Origin: CATQHQ01 sp965243805
GTDB taxonomy: Bacteria; Gemmatimonadota; Gemmatimonadetes; Longimicrobiales; Gaopeijiaceae
Direction: 5' to 3'
Length of the DNA stretch: 64,000 nt
Assembly: GCA_965243805.1 (NCBI GenBank)
Contig: OZ251577.1
Location: forward strand, 2,170,001-2,234,000
The position numbers and the translations under genes were made by a program. Under the pieces are notes generated by a model. That model ran no database searches, was not told where the DNA came from, and saw nothing but the letters and a program-made list of their open reading frames with translations. Each line of letters begins with the position of its first letter. Position 1 is the stretch's first letter. Shown piece by piece: positions 8,619 through 16,685 of this stretch.

Positions 8619-8918
8619 ATGCCCGTCACCCAGAAAGCCGTCCGAGACGCCCTGAAGATGGTGAAGGACCCGGAGCTGAACCTCAACTTGGTGGTTCTGG
8701 GGCTGGTGTACGACATCGAGGTCGAGGACGCTGCCGCCAAGGTGACGATCTCCCTGACCACCCCCATGTGTCCGGCGGCGGGCCAGATTCTGGAGGAGGC
8801 GCGGGAGGCGGTCGCCGGCGTGGATGGAGTCGAGGACGCCCAGGTGGAGCTGACCTTCGACCCGCCCTGGACGCCGGAGCGGATCAGTCCGCTGATCCGG
8901 TCCTCGCTGGGGATCTGA
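8619..8918 (+). CDS. MIP18/DUF59 family metal-sulfur cluster assembly protein
   Basis: 99 residues from ATG 8619 (GAGGAG about 10 nt upstream, inside an alternative start at 8601). Motifs DPELNLNLVVLGLVYDIEV, TTPMCPAAGQI and DPPWTPERISPL are those of DUF59 (MIP18/SufT/PaaD-type) proteins. This family acts in Fe-S or metal-centre assembly, and its PaaD branch helps mature the phenylacetyl-CoA epoxidase. It is the first gene of a run leading into paaA (67-nt gap), so a maturation role for that oxygenase is likely. Confidence 0.85.
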   Translation: MPVTQKAVRDALKMVKDPELNLNLVVLGLVYDIEVEDAAAKVTISLTTPMCPAAGQILEEAREAVAGVDGVEDAQVELTFDPPWTPERISPLIRSSLGI

Positions 8919-8985
8919 CGCCGAACGCCGCCGGGAGCCGATCCGCCGCGGCCAAGACGCCGCCCGCGAAAAGAGGAGGGGCCTG

Positions 8986-9978
8986 ATGCCCGAGCACATC
9001 GATATCGACGACGAGATGACGCCGGAGGAGCGCAAGGCCGCGGAGCTGAAGGCCGAGCAGGACCTGAAGGCCAAGGTGCAGGACGGCCACGTGGTCGAGT
9101 CGCTGGCGGAGATGACGCCAGGCTACCGGAAGGCGTTGGTCGTGCAGCTGACGGTCCAAGCGGACACGGAGCTGATGAGCGCGCCCGCCTACTGGTTCGC
9201 GGCCCGCCACGCGCCTTCGACGAACACGCAAGTCAGCGCCCACGCCATCATTCAGGACGAGCTGGCCCACGCCAACATCGCCTACAGGCTGTTGGAGGAC
9301 CTGGGAGAGTCCAAGGAGCAGCTCGTCTACGGGCGGGAGCCCCACGAGTTCAAGCACCCGTACGGCTTCGACCAGCCGCTGGACAACTGGGCCGAGCTGG
9401 TGGTGGCCAACGGCTTCTTCGACCGAGCCGGGATCACTCTGCTGGGGGACGTGCACCGGAACACGTCCTACGGTCCGCTGAAGCGCGCGCTAGTGAAGGT
9501 GGACATGGAGGAGACTTTCCACCTTCGCCACGGCGAGGTCTGGATGCGACGGCTGGCCCGGGCGGGCGGCTCCGCCACCGATCTGCTGCAGCGGTGCGTG
9601 GACTGGATGTTTCCCATGACCGTGGAGTGGTTCGGCCTGCCCGACCACATGAAGCGCCACAGCGGACAGCTGGAGTACCGGCTCAAAGGCATGACCAACG
9701 ACGAGCTGCGGCAGGTCTGGATGTCGTCCACCGTGCCTCTCTGCGAGCGGCTGGGGCTGTCGGTCCCGGCCCGCTACTCCGAGCGGCTCGACGAGTACGT
9801 GCTGGACTACCCCTTCCCCTGCGAGTACGACCCGGACGCCAAGCAGTGGCTCTTCTCCGAGGGGGAGATCAGCTGGAACCAGGTCTTCGACCGGTGGAAG
9901 GGCCGGGGGCCGATGAACGAGATCTACGTGGAGTCGCTGCGTCGGTCTCGGGGGACGGTGGCGTCGTGGCTGGGCTAG
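8986..9978 (+). CDS. paaA: 1,2-phenylacetyl-CoA epoxidase, catalytic subunit PaaA
   Basis: 330 residues, normal PaaA length, with GAGGGG 6-11 nt before the ATG. It is the diiron ferritin-like oxygenase subunit: carboxylate/histidine ligands appear in ADTELMSAP, QDELAHANIAY and VDMEETFHLRHGE. The complex inserts oxygen into the ring of phenylacetyl-CoA, the first committed step of aerobic hybrid phenylacetate degradation. It is followed by paaD, paaB and paaC with overlapping ends, so one transcript is expected. The reductase gene paaE and the downstream beta-oxidation genes are not in the window. Confidence 0.95.
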   Translation: MPEHIDIDDEMTPEERKAAELKAEQDLKAKVQDGHVVESLAEMTPGYRKALVVQLTVQADTELMSAPAYWFAARHAPSTNTQVSAHAIIQDELAHANIAYRLLEDLGESKEQLVYGREPHEFKHPYGFDQPLDNWAELVVANGFFDRAGITLLGDVHRNTSYGPLKRALVKVDMEETFHLRHGEVWMRRLARAGGSATDLLQRCVDWMFPMTVEWFGLPDHMKRHSGQLEYRLKGMTNDELRQVWMSSTVPLCERLGLSVPARYSERLDEYVLDYPFPCEYDPDAKQWLFSEGEISWNQVFDRWKGRGPMNEIYVESLRRSRGTVASWLG

Positions 9979-10376
9979 CCACTCTTCGCGCTCGACATCC
10001 CGGTGCCTGGCCGAAGGCGTCGGGGGGACGGGACCAGTGGTCGCCGCCGAGCGACCAGCCGCCGGAAGACAGGGCCGCGGGAGTACGGGCGATCCTGGGC
10101 GAGGTCTTGGACCCGGAGCTGCCGATCTCGCTGGTGGACTTGGGACTCGTCTACGGCGTGGAGTTCGACCGGGGCACGGCCCGCATCGACCTGACCTTCA
10201 CCGCCACGGCGTGCCCGTGCATGGAGTTCATCAAGCAGGACGTGCGGGACCGGGTGTCGCAGGAGCCTTGGGTGCGCGCCGTGGAGATCCGCGAGGTGTG
10301 GGACCCGCCCTGGACCACGAGCAGGATCACGGAGCGGGGGCGGGAGCAGCTCCGAGGATTCGGGGTGGGCGCGTGA
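9966..10376 (+). CDS. paaD: PaaD-type DUF59 protein lacking the C-terminal zinc ribbon
   Basis: About 136 residues from a GTG at 9966 that overlaps the end of paaA by 13 nt; the start is uncertain because no ATG exists. GVRAILGEVLDPELPISLVDLGLVYGVEF, FTATACPCMEFIKQDV and EVWDPPWTTSRITERGREQLRGFGV are diagnostic for PaaD, which matures the epoxidase metal centre. Usual PaaD proteins are about 160 residues and end in a CxxC...CxxC zinc ribbon. Here the protein stops after the DUF59 domain, and a matching ribbon is encoded separately at 12825-13064. It overlaps paaB by GTGA. Confidence 0.88.
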   Translation: MAGLATLRARHPGAWPKASGGRDQWSPPSDQPPEDRAAGVRAILGEVLDPELPISLVDLGLVYGVEFDRGTARIDLTFTATACPCMEFIKQDVRDRVSQEPWVRAVEIREVWDPPWTTSRITERGREQLRGFGVGA

Positions 10377-10645
10377 GTGCGAGCGGGTCGTCGCCAGCGG
10401 CGGCGGAGCGGCCGGACCGGACCGCCCTGGGAGAGGGCGTGTACGACGTCTTCGCGCGCAAGAAGAGGGGGGAGCCGCTGCGCCACGTGGGGTATGTGGA
10501 CGCCCCCGGCGACGCGCTGGCCAAGGTGTACGCCTGGAAGACCTACGACGAGGAGAGCTGGTTCGAGATGTGCGTGGTCCCGCGCCGTGCGGTCCTTCCC
10601 GTCAACCGGCACGACGGCCCCTGGGGGCAGGGGAGCGACCGGTGA
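10373..10645 (+). CDS. paaB: 1,2-phenylacetyl-CoA epoxidase subunit PaaB
   Basis: 90 residues from a GTG that overlaps the paaD stop (GTGA). The sequence YDVFARKKRGEPLRHVGYVDAPGDALAKVYAWKTYDEE...MCVVPRRAV is the PaaB signature. PaaB is the small subunit bridging the PaaA/PaaC pairs in the epoxidase complex and is needed for electron transfer from PaaE. Its position between paaD and paaC supports the call; the usual order paaA-B-C-D is changed here to A-D-B-C. Confidence 0.92.
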   Translation: MSASGSSPAAAERPDRTALGEGVYDVFARKKRGEPLRHVGYVDAPGDALAKVYAWKTYDEESWFEMCVVPRRAVLPVNRHDGPWGQGSDR

Positions 10646-11454
10646 ACCCTGACAGCGACTTCACGAAGATCGCCGACACCTGGATCCTCAACGAGGCTGT
10701 GAAGCTCGTTCCCCGGCACATCGTCACCTTGGCGGACACCAAGCGAATCCTGGGGATCCGCTACAGCGACTGGCTCTTGGGGAGCCCCTCCATCGAGACG
10801 GGAATCGCGGCGTCGTCGATGGCCCAGGACGAGTGGGGCCACGCCCGTCTGCTCTACTCCATGGTGAAGCACTTCGACATGATCCCGTGGGAGCTGGAGT
10901 ACATGCGTCGCAGCAAGGACTACTGCTCGGCGCCAGCGGTGGACGAGCCCTTCGGGGACTGGGCGGCGTTCGTGGCGGCGTCAGTGGTGGTGGACGGCGC
11001 GCTCACGACGGCGCTGGAGGCGTTCGGCGGCGCACGATTCGAGCCCGCGCGCGCTCGAATCCCCAAGATGCTGGCCGAGGAGGAGTACCATTGGCAGTTC
11101 GGCGAGGCTTGGTTCCGTCAGCTGGCCGGCGCGGAGGGCGACGGCGCGGATCGGTTGCGGACGGCGGCCCAGGCGATGCTGCCGACCACGCTGGGCTGGC
11201 TTCTGCCCGACGACGAGCTCTACCGGCTGCTCGCCCACGACCTGCTGGTGTGGAACCCGGGGCAGGTGCGCGCCCGCTACGAGGGTCGGGTGGGCGAGCT
11301 GCTGGGGTTGGTGGAGATCGACATGGACCACGTCATCCCCATGCGGGGGGATTGGGACGCGGAGCGCCGGCGAGGCTCGGGCGCACCCGGTGAAGATGCC
11401 GTGGAGCGGGCCCGGGGCGACCGCAACCGGTCGCTGCTGGCCGACGTGGACTAA
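10642..11454 (+). CDS. paaC: 1,2-phenylacetyl-CoA epoxidase structural subunit PaaC
   Basis: 270 residues from the GTG overlapping the paaB stop (GTGA). The ferritin-like helices contain LGIRYSDWLLGSPSIETGIAASSMAQDEWGHARLLYSMV and MLAEEEYHWQFGEAWFRQL, typical of PaaC, the structural partner of PaaA whose own metal site is degenerate. The tail (VERARGDRNRSLLADVD) is ordinary. It is the last gene of the contiguous paa run; an unrelated Rpn-type gene follows 230 nt later. Confidence 0.93.
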   Translation: MNPDSDFTKIADTWILNEAVKLVPRHIVTLADTKRILGIRYSDWLLGSPSIETGIAASSMAQDEWGHARLLYSMVKHFDMIPWELEYMRRSKDYCSAPAVDEPFGDWAAFVAASVVVDGALTTALEAFGGARFEPARARIPKMLAEEEYHWQFGEAWFRQLAGAEGDGADRLRTAAQAMLPTTLGWLLPDDELYRLLAHDLLVWNPGQVRARYEGRVGELLGLVEIDMDHVIPMRGDWDAERRRGSGAPGEDAVERARGDRNRSLLADVD

Positions 11455-11683
11455 CTTGGCCCGGGTCTAGCCTGGGCGATCGGCACCAGAGCGGAGCCTT
11501 GGTTGCGCGGTTCCGCGGCGGATGTGGCAGTCCACGGGGGAACGCGGCAGAAAAATAAAATAGTCCCATCCAGCCATCCAAATGTCCCAGGCGACGCGAC
11601 ATACTGGACCCACGAGGCCGGACGACCACGCCCGGCCGGCTCCGTGGACGGTCCCAGCGCGTCGCCCTCGGAGCGCCTCTTGC

Positions 11684-12784
11684 ATGTCGGCCTTCCCCGC
11701 CTGCCACCACACTGGAGACGCCACCTTGGACAGATCGGCCAAGAGCCCCGCCGACTGCTCACCGTCCGCCCCCCAAGACGATGTCCGGGAGTTCGAGCGC
11801 GCACCCCGCAAGCACGACGAGACCTACAAGGACCTCTTCTCCGTCGACGCCGCCAAGCGCATTCTGGTCCGCGATTTCGTCGCCAAGGGCTGGGCGCATC
11901 TGCTAGACCCGACGATTGAGCCGTTCCCCACCGAGTTCGTGGACCGCGATTTGAAGCGACGCATCTGCGACTGCGCCATGCGGCTCCGGTTCAAGGACGG
12001 GAGATCGGTGATCGCGCTGGTCGAGTTCCAGTCCAGCGGCGACCCCGCCATGGCGCTGCGGATGATGGGCTACAGCTGGGCCGCGACCTCTGCGCTGCAT
12101 GCCAACCAGAGCCTGCGCGACCCGGACGGCTCGATTCCGCTGGTGCTGTCGTTCGTCTTCTACACCGGCAAGCCGCCGTGGCGCGGAGCCTCGAGTCTGG
12201 CGGAGCTGGTGCGCAGGGGGGAGCTGCCCCCGGAGGTGGCGAAGGCGGTGCGGGGGCTCGGCGCCGCTCACGCGCACCAAGTGCTTGACTTGCTGCGAGC
12301 GCATGCGCGAGACTTCTTTGCAGAGGACAGCGTGCTGGGCTGGCTGGCGGTGCTGGAGGAGGACCCGTGGAAGGGCTTTCCGCGGGTACTCCGGCTGGTT
12401 GCGAAGCACTGGGGCGGGCCGGAGCACGTCGAAGCGCGAGCGGCGTTGGCGCGTTGGACGGCCGAGCGTATGAGGGCCGACGGTCTGCCGAAGCGGGTTC
12501 GGAACGGAGCCATGCAACTGATCACCACTCCAGAGGAGGGCGAAGCGAAAATGAACCAGAGCTACGCGAAGTGGGCGGAGAGCCACTGGCGGGAAGGCCG
12601 AGCAACGCTGGTCGTCCGGCAGGCGTCGCGGCGGTTCGGGCCCGAGACGGGAGCGAAGCTGGCGGAACTGGTGCGGCCGATGGGGGCTGAACAGCTGGCC
12701 CGAGTCGGGGATGCGGTCGTGGAGTGCGGCGACGGCGACGAACTGCTGGAGGTTGCGGCCAACGGGACGGCGGAGGGAGCCTAG
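11684..12784 (+). CDS. Rpn family recombination-promoting nuclease/putative transposase with DUF4351 tail
   Basis: About 366 residues from ATG 11684; an in-frame ATG at 11582 is also possible and neither has a clear ribosome site. The PD-(D/E)XK core is visible: HDETYKDLFS, DRDLKRRICDCAMRLRF and IALVEFQSSGDPAMALRMMGY, followed by SFVFYTGKPPW. The C-terminus (RQASRRFGPETGAKLAELVRPMGAEQLARVGDAVVECGDGDEL) matches the DUF4351 tail common in these proteins. Rpn proteins are DNA endonucleases that promote RecA-independent recombination and spread by horizontal transfer. This copy separates the paa operon from its detached zinc-ribbon gene. Confidence 0.82.
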   Translation: MSAFPACHHTGDATLDRSAKSPADCSPSAPQDDVREFERAPRKHDETYKDLFSVDAAKRILVRDFVAKGWAHLLDPTIEPFPTEFVDRDLKRRICDCAMRLRFKDGRSVIALVEFQSSGDPAMALRMMGYSWAATSALHANQSLRDPDGSIPLVLSFVFYTGKPPWRGASSLAELVRRGELPPEVAKAVRGLGAAHAHQVLDLLRAHARDFFAEDSVLGWLAVLEEDPWKGFPRVLRLVAKHWGGPEHVEARAALARWTAERMRADGLPKRVRNGAMQLITTPEEGEAKMNQSYAKWAESHWREGRATLVVRQASRRFGPETGAKLAELVRPMGAEQLARVGDAVVECGDGDELLEVAANGTAEGA

Positions 12785-12824
12785 CCTGGCAGCCCTAGCC
12801 CTAGCCTAGCCCAGTCCCAGCCGA

Positions 12825-13064
12825 ATGCGCAGGCCGATTGGGAGAGGCGCAGGGTCTCCAGGATTGTCGCCGGCGTGTCCGTTCTGCGACGGTCGGCAGA
12901 CCGCGCTCGCGTCCGCGTTCGGCAGCCACGCATCGCTCTCGACGTGGTGGTGTGCCGAGTGTCGGAGTCCCTTTGAGATCGTGCGCTGGCGGGATGAGGA
13001 CGACCCGGAAGGCACCGGCGACCCCCGGTCCGATCAGCCGTCCACCAAGTCCATGTCGGCGTAG
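12825..13064 (+). CDS. Small zinc-ribbon protein resembling the PaaD C-terminal domain
   Basis: 79 residues from the first in-frame ATG after a stop at 12807. The centre, CPFCDGRQTALASAFGSH..STWWCAECRSPFEIVRW, has two CxxC pairs about 27 residues apart. It reproduces the pattern of the PaaD zinc ribbon (CPxC...S.FGS...WxCxxCxxPF). PaaD at 9966 lacks this domain, so the two may act as a split PaaD. The last 31 nt overlap the convergent gene ending at 13034. A short unrelated Zn-ribbon protein is the alternative. Confidence 0.7.
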   Translation: MRRPIGRGAGSPGLSPACPFCDGRQTALASAFGSHASLSTWWCAECRSPFEIVRWRDEDDPEGTGDPRSDQPSTKSMSA

Positions 13065-13564
13065 AAGTCGCCCACGGGCGCAGCCACGCCCACGGCCCGG
13101 TTCGCCAGCACTTCGGCGTCCTCGCCTCGGACGGTGCGCTCGGCCCCCGTGGCCCTTCGCCCGCCGATCGACCGGAGCGCGACGAAGCCCACCTCTCGGT
13201 CGGACGACTGGGCGGCCCGTCGATACTCGGCGTATCGGGCCCATATCCTCTGCTGGAAGATCGGCAGCTCCTCTTTCAGGGAGCCCGCGGCCGTCATGTC
13301 CTCGAAGACGGCCCGGTGCAGTTCGTCCAGCGCGGCCAGGGCAAGTCGGGACGCCCTCCCGGCGTACGCCTGCTGAATGCCCCGAGTGTGGGCCCAAAGC
13401 ATGAAGATCAGAAGCTCTTCCGACGCCCTGGCGGTGGGCGTGCCGTCGGCCTCCAACGCACCGAGACGTTCCAGGACGATCAGGCTGCGGTCGTCCGTAA
13501 GGATGTCCGAGAAGCTCTCCCACACCAAGCGCGCGAGGTGCTCTCCCAGCTGAGTGGGCGTCAT
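13034..13564 (-). CDS. Hypothetical helical protein
   Basis: 176 residues, with GGGAGG about 8-13 nt before the ATG. The sequence is largely alpha-helical without membrane segments (EHLARLVWESFSDILTDDRSL, EELLIFMLWAHTRGIQQAYAG, ALDELHRAVFEDM) and ends in VAAPVGDFYADMDLVDG. No family is recognised. Codon use and third-position GC match the neighbours. It overlaps the zinc-ribbon gene tail to tail. Confidence 0.65.
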   Translation of the reverse strand: MTPTQLGEHLARLVWESFSDILTDDRSLIVLERLGALEADGTPTARASEELLIFMLWAHTRGIQQAYAGRASRLALAALDELHRAVFEDMTAAGSLKEELPIFQQRIWARYAEYRRAAQSSDREVGFVALRSIGGRRATGAERTVRGEDAEVLANRAVGVAAPVGDFYADMDLVDG

Positions 13565-13596
13565 GGATCGCGATCCTCCCTTCTTTCGGTCTCGCC

Positions 13597-13634
13597 GACG
13601 GGCTTGTCCATAGTCGGTCGACGGGCTTGTCCAT
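13597..13634. repeat. 15-bp direct repeat, period 23 bp, upstream of the gene at 13564
   Basis: GACGGGCTTGTCCAT occurs at 13597-13611 and 13620-13634 in the divergent spacer between the hypothetical gene (13564, minus) and the lipoprotein gene (13772, plus). It could be a duplicated operator or just a slipped-strand duplication. Confidence 0.8.
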
Positions 13635-13771
13635 GGTTCGGCGGGAACCTGGAAGCCGTCCGAGGGTTAGAATACGTTTCCTCGCCACGGGTTGCTTCCC
13701 CAGGGCAACCCGCGCCTCCTTCCAAGGCGTCCCAAGCCAGAGGAAGTAGTCCCGAGCCATAGGGAGCGCTC

Positions 13772-14485
13772 ATGGTCAGCTCAGCCACACACCGGTTCCC
13801 TCCGTCCGCACCTCTCATGTGCGCTGGCGTTCTCGCCTGCGTCGCCGCCTTGACCGCCTGTGGTGCCCGAGAGCTGGAGCTCCCGGAGCCGCGACGCCTG
13901 GTCGTCCACTCCGGAGAGCGCCTAGCGCCCGCCAAGGAACGCATGGAGGAAGTGGACGCTTGGGTCCGGGAGCAGTGGGACAGCATCCAGATGGACCCCT
14001 CCTTCATGATCTACACCGAGGCGGCGGAGGGCCCCGTCTACCCTTGGGAGAGCTTGGTGGTGACCGAATCCGCCGACACCGCCCGCATCAGCGTGCAGGG
14101 AAGGTCGGCCGGCAGCCAAGTCTACACCATCTACGCCCACTATCACCTGATGGCGGGACAGGACCGTCTGGACAAGTGGCTTCCCCAGGGCCAGGGGGCC
14201 GACGAGTTCGAGCTGGAGAAGGCGATCCTTTCCAAGGTGGCCGACGTCTGGCTCTATCAGCGGTCGATCCTGGACGCCCCGCCGTACGGCCTTCTGGACG
14301 AGCTCGCCTATGCCAAGGAGAGCGGCTATCTGGACGAGTTCATCCTAACCGCTCGGCCCAACGCCTTCGTCGAAGCCAGGCGGGAGCGCTTGGCCCGGGA
14401 GCCCGAGCGGGCCGAAGCCTACCAGGAATGGTTCCGTCGGACTTTCGAGCGGGACCCCCCCGGGTTGCGGGGAAGCTCCCGGTAG
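13772..14485 (+). CDS. Hypothetical lipoprotein
   Basis: 237 residues from ATG 13772. The N-terminal stretch MCAGVLACVAALTACGAREL contains a lipobox (LTAC), so it is an outer- or inner-membrane lipoprotein. The mature part is acidic and helical (KERMEEVDAWVREQWDSIQMDPSFMIYTEAAEGPVYPW, LDKWLPQGQGADEFELEKAILSKVADVWLYQRS) with no recognised domain. The coding end overlaps the first copy of a 24-bp-period GC-rich repeat (14465-14506) that can also fold as a hairpin. Confidence 0.7.
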   Translation: MVSSATHRFPPSAPLMCAGVLACVAALTACGARELELPEPRRLVVHSGERLAPAKERMEEVDAWVREQWDSIQMDPSFMIYTEAAEGPVYPWESLVVTESADTARISVQGRSAGSQVYTIYAHYHLMAGQDRLDKWLPQGQGADEFELEKAILSKVADVWLYQRSILDAPPYGLLDELAYAKESGYLDEFILTARPNAFVEARRERLAREPERAEAYQEWFRRTFERDPPGLRGSSR

Positions 14486-14506
14486 CGGCTGCGGGGAGGC
14501 TCCCGG
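14465..14506. repeat. 18-bp GC-rich imperfect direct repeat at the end of the lipoprotein gene
   Basis: TTGCGGGGAAGCTCCCGG (14465-14482) is repeated as CTGCGGGGAGGCTCCCGG (14489-14506). Each unit contains a GGGA..CTCCC dyad, so the pair could also serve as a terminator between the convergent genes. Confidence 0.7.
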
Positions 14507-14516
14507 GGCTTGAAGC

Positions 14517-14828
14517 TCAGGCCGGGAGTGCCACCTCCCATCCCACATCCGCAGGCCCGGCGCTTTCGCCAGTGACGTGCACGTCGATCCGGCCCGTTCT
14601 CGCCAGTCGGCGGTCGGAGGGCTTCCCTCCCGCCGCCGAGAAGCCGGACACCGTGAGCTTCCCAGAGTCGCCGGTCGGCGATGTAGCGGTCACGGGGCCG
14701 CCCTTCAGTTCGCGCAGGCTCGGCGGCGCGCCCTTTCCGAGGCGCAGGCGCAGGATCCTTCCTCCGTGAGGGTGGTCGTGGGCGTCGATCACGCGGAAGA
14801 CGGCCTTGAAGGCGGCAGGGTCGGACAT
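14517..14828 (-). CDS. Hypothetical protein
   Basis: 103 residues from ATG 14828 (MSDPAAFKAVFRVIDAHDHPHGGRIL). It is a basic, beta-rich protein with no signal peptide or membrane segment; RILRLRLGKGAPPSLRELKGGPVTA and GRIDVHVTGE recur as strand-like blocks. No family is recognised. The ribosome site is weak and a longer in-frame start at 14894 exists, so both start and reality are moderately uncertain. Confidence 0.5.
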   Translation of the reverse strand: MSDPAAFKAVFRVIDAHDHPHGGRILRLRLGKGAPPSLRELKGGPVTATSPTGDSGKLTVSGFSAAGGKPSDRRLARTGRIDVHVTGESAGPADVGWEVALPA

Positions 14829-14938
14829 CGCGTTCTCTATCAGGGCCGAAGGGGAAGGGACAATGGGCAGAGGCGCACGGCAGGCACTTCCCATGTTAGG
14901 CCCTGGCCAGCGGCTCGGTCAATCGACGGGCGGGTTCG

Positions 14939-15781
14939 GTGACGCCAGCGGGCGGCTCGAAGAGCAGCGTTGATGGCGGCGCGACCGGGGGGCGGGCGAG
15001 CCTCGGGCGGCGGCTTTGGTGGCCGGCGATGGGAGCCGGGGCTGCGGGCCTAGCCGTCGCGTTCGCGGTGGGCGGACTGGGCGGCCCGGTCCAGTCGCTG
15101 GTGGCGGCGTTGTTCTTGGTCGTCCTGCCGGCTGCCGCGCTGGCCCAGGCGCGGGTGCTCCCGGAAGTGGTTCTTCGGCGGCGGCGCATGGAGGCGTACG
15201 TCGGCTCGATTGTCGCTCTGGCCGCAATCGGCCTCCTGGCGCTCTGGCTCGGCCGGGACCTTCCCGGCCGGGACCTTCCCGCCCAGCCGAGGCTCTGGCT
15301 CTCGCCTCTGCCCGCCGTCGGCGTGCTCCTTGTCGCGGGCGGCGTCCTCACGGCGGGCGGCCTCGCCCTGGTGTACGCCTTCAAGCGTGCCTCCCCGACG
15401 TTCGGGTGGCGGGAGACGGCCGCGGTGCGCGACATCATGCCCAGCGCGCCAAGAGAGAAGGTGCTCTTCGCGCTGCTGTCGGTCGTCGCGGGCGTGTTCG
15501 AGGAGATCGCCTTCCGAGGCTTCCTCCCGGCCTTCTTGATGCCGTGGACCGGCTCCTACCTGTTGGCCGCTCTGCCCGCCGCCGTCGCGTTCGGCCTCCT
15601 TCACGCCTACCAGGGCCGCCACGGGATCGTCCGCACCGCGCTGCTGGGGCTCTGGCTGGCGGCCGGCGTCGGCTGGACGGGAAGCCTGTGGCCGTCGATC
15701 TTTGCCCACGCCGCGCTGGACCTGCTGATCGGGCTGGCGTTGGCTCCCTCCCTGCTCGACGACCGAAGGCCCCCAACATGA
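14939..15781 (+). CDS. CPBP family intramembrane glutamic endopeptidase
   Basis: About 280 residues from a GTG at 14939; an ATG at 15029 is an alternative start nearer the first membrane helix. Several hydrophobic helices are followed by the three CPBP (Abi/CAAX protease) motifs: EEIAFRG, FGLLHAYQG and FAHAALDLL. This family comprises membrane-embedded Glu/His proteases, including prenyl-protein CAAX proteases and bacteriocin self-immunity proteins. A 15-bp perfect tandem repeat at 15251-15280 encodes GRDLPGRDLP in a loop. The stop overlaps the MOSC start (ATGA). Confidence 0.85.
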   Translation: MTPAGGSKSSVDGGATGGRASLGRRLWWPAMGAGAAGLAVAFAVGGLGGPVQSLVAALFLVVLPAAALAQARVLPEVVLRRRRMEAYVGSIVALAAIGLLALWLGRDLPGRDLPAQPRLWLSPLPAVGVLLVAGGVLTAGGLALVYAFKRASPTFGWRETAAVRDIMPSAPREKVLFALLSVVAGVFEEIAFRGFLPAFLMPWTGSYLLAALPAAVAFGLLHAYQGRHGIVRTALLGLWLAAGVGWTGSLWPSIFAHAALDLLIGLALAPSLLDDRRPPT

Positions 15782-16635
15782 CTCCCGCAGGGTCCCCCAG
15801 TCCGCAACGGTCCCGCCCACGCATCGCACGCCTTCGCGTTCATCCAGTCAAAGGCGCCCACGGCTTCGACGTGGACGAGATGACGTTCGACCGCGCCGGC
15901 CCCGTCCTCGACCGGCGGTGGATGGTCGTCCGGCCCAGCGGTCTCTTCGTCACCCAACGGGAGCTTCCCAGACTGGCCACCATACGCCCCCGGCTGGCGA
16001 ACGGCGAGCTGATCCTGGAGGCTCCGAGCGCTGGCACCCTCGCCGCCCCTGCCGCCTTCGACGGACCCCGCCTCCAGGTCCAGGTGTGGGCATCGGAGGT
16101 GACCGCCACCACCGGACCGCCCACGGTCGACCAGTGGGTCTCCGACGTGCTGGGGGGCGACTACCGCTTGGTGCACATGGGAAGCGACGCGGAGCGCGCC
16201 ACCGACCCGACGTACGCCGCGGGCCATCAAGTCGCCTTCGCGGACGGATACCCGGCGCTGGTGGTAGGGGATGGCTCGGTGGAGGAGCTGGCCAAGCGCG
16301 CCGGGCGGACGATCCCGGTGGAGCGCTTCCGGCCCAACGTGGTGGTGGCGGGCGTGCGGCCCCACGAGGAGGACAGGTGGCGGCGCTTCTCGGCGGGCGG
16401 CCTGGCCTTCAACGGCGTCAAGCTGTGCGCACGCTGCAAGGTCACCACCCACGACCAGCGGCGCGGGACCCGCGATCCGGACGGTGAACCTCTCCGCACC
16501 CTGGCCAAGTACCGGCGGATCGAGGGCTTGCCGTACTTCGGCCTGAACGCGGTCCACCACGGCCCAGGGCGGCTCCGGGTCGGCGACCAAGTGGAGGTCC
16601 TGGAGCGGGGGACAGTCCCAGGCGCTTGGCGGTAG
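15778..16635 (+). CDS. MOSC domain protein with N-terminal beta-barrel (YcbX-like)
   Basis: 285 residues from the ATG overlapping the CPBP stop. The N-terminal MOSC_N barrel (IARLRVHPVKGAHGFDVDEMTFDRAGPVLDRRWMVV, FVTQRELPRLATIRPRL) is followed by the MOSC domain (RFRPNVVVAGV, ...FNGVKLCARCKVTTHDQRRGTRD, GDQVEVLERG). The cysteine of KLCARC is the conserved sulfur/molybdenum-cofactor residue of this superfamily. YcbX-type proteins reduce N-hydroxylated compounds with a Mo cofactor; the substrate here is unknown. Confidence 0.87.
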   Translation: MTPAGSPSPQRSRPRIARLRVHPVKGAHGFDVDEMTFDRAGPVLDRRWMVVRPSGLFVTQRELPRLATIRPRLANGELILEAPSAGTLAAPAAFDGPRLQVQVWASEVTATTGPPTVDQWVSDVLGGDYRLVHMGSDAERATDPTYAAGHQVAFADGYPALVVGDGSVEELAKRAGRTIPVERFRPNVVVAGVRPHEEDRWRRFSAGGLAFNGVKLCARCKVTTHDQRRGTRDPDGEPLRTLAKYRRIEGLPYFGLNAVHHGPGRLRVGDQVEVLERGTVPGAWR

Positions 16636-16685
16636 ATGGTAGCTTCCATGGCGTGATCCCCCGTCGCCCCACGCACGGAGCCCGC

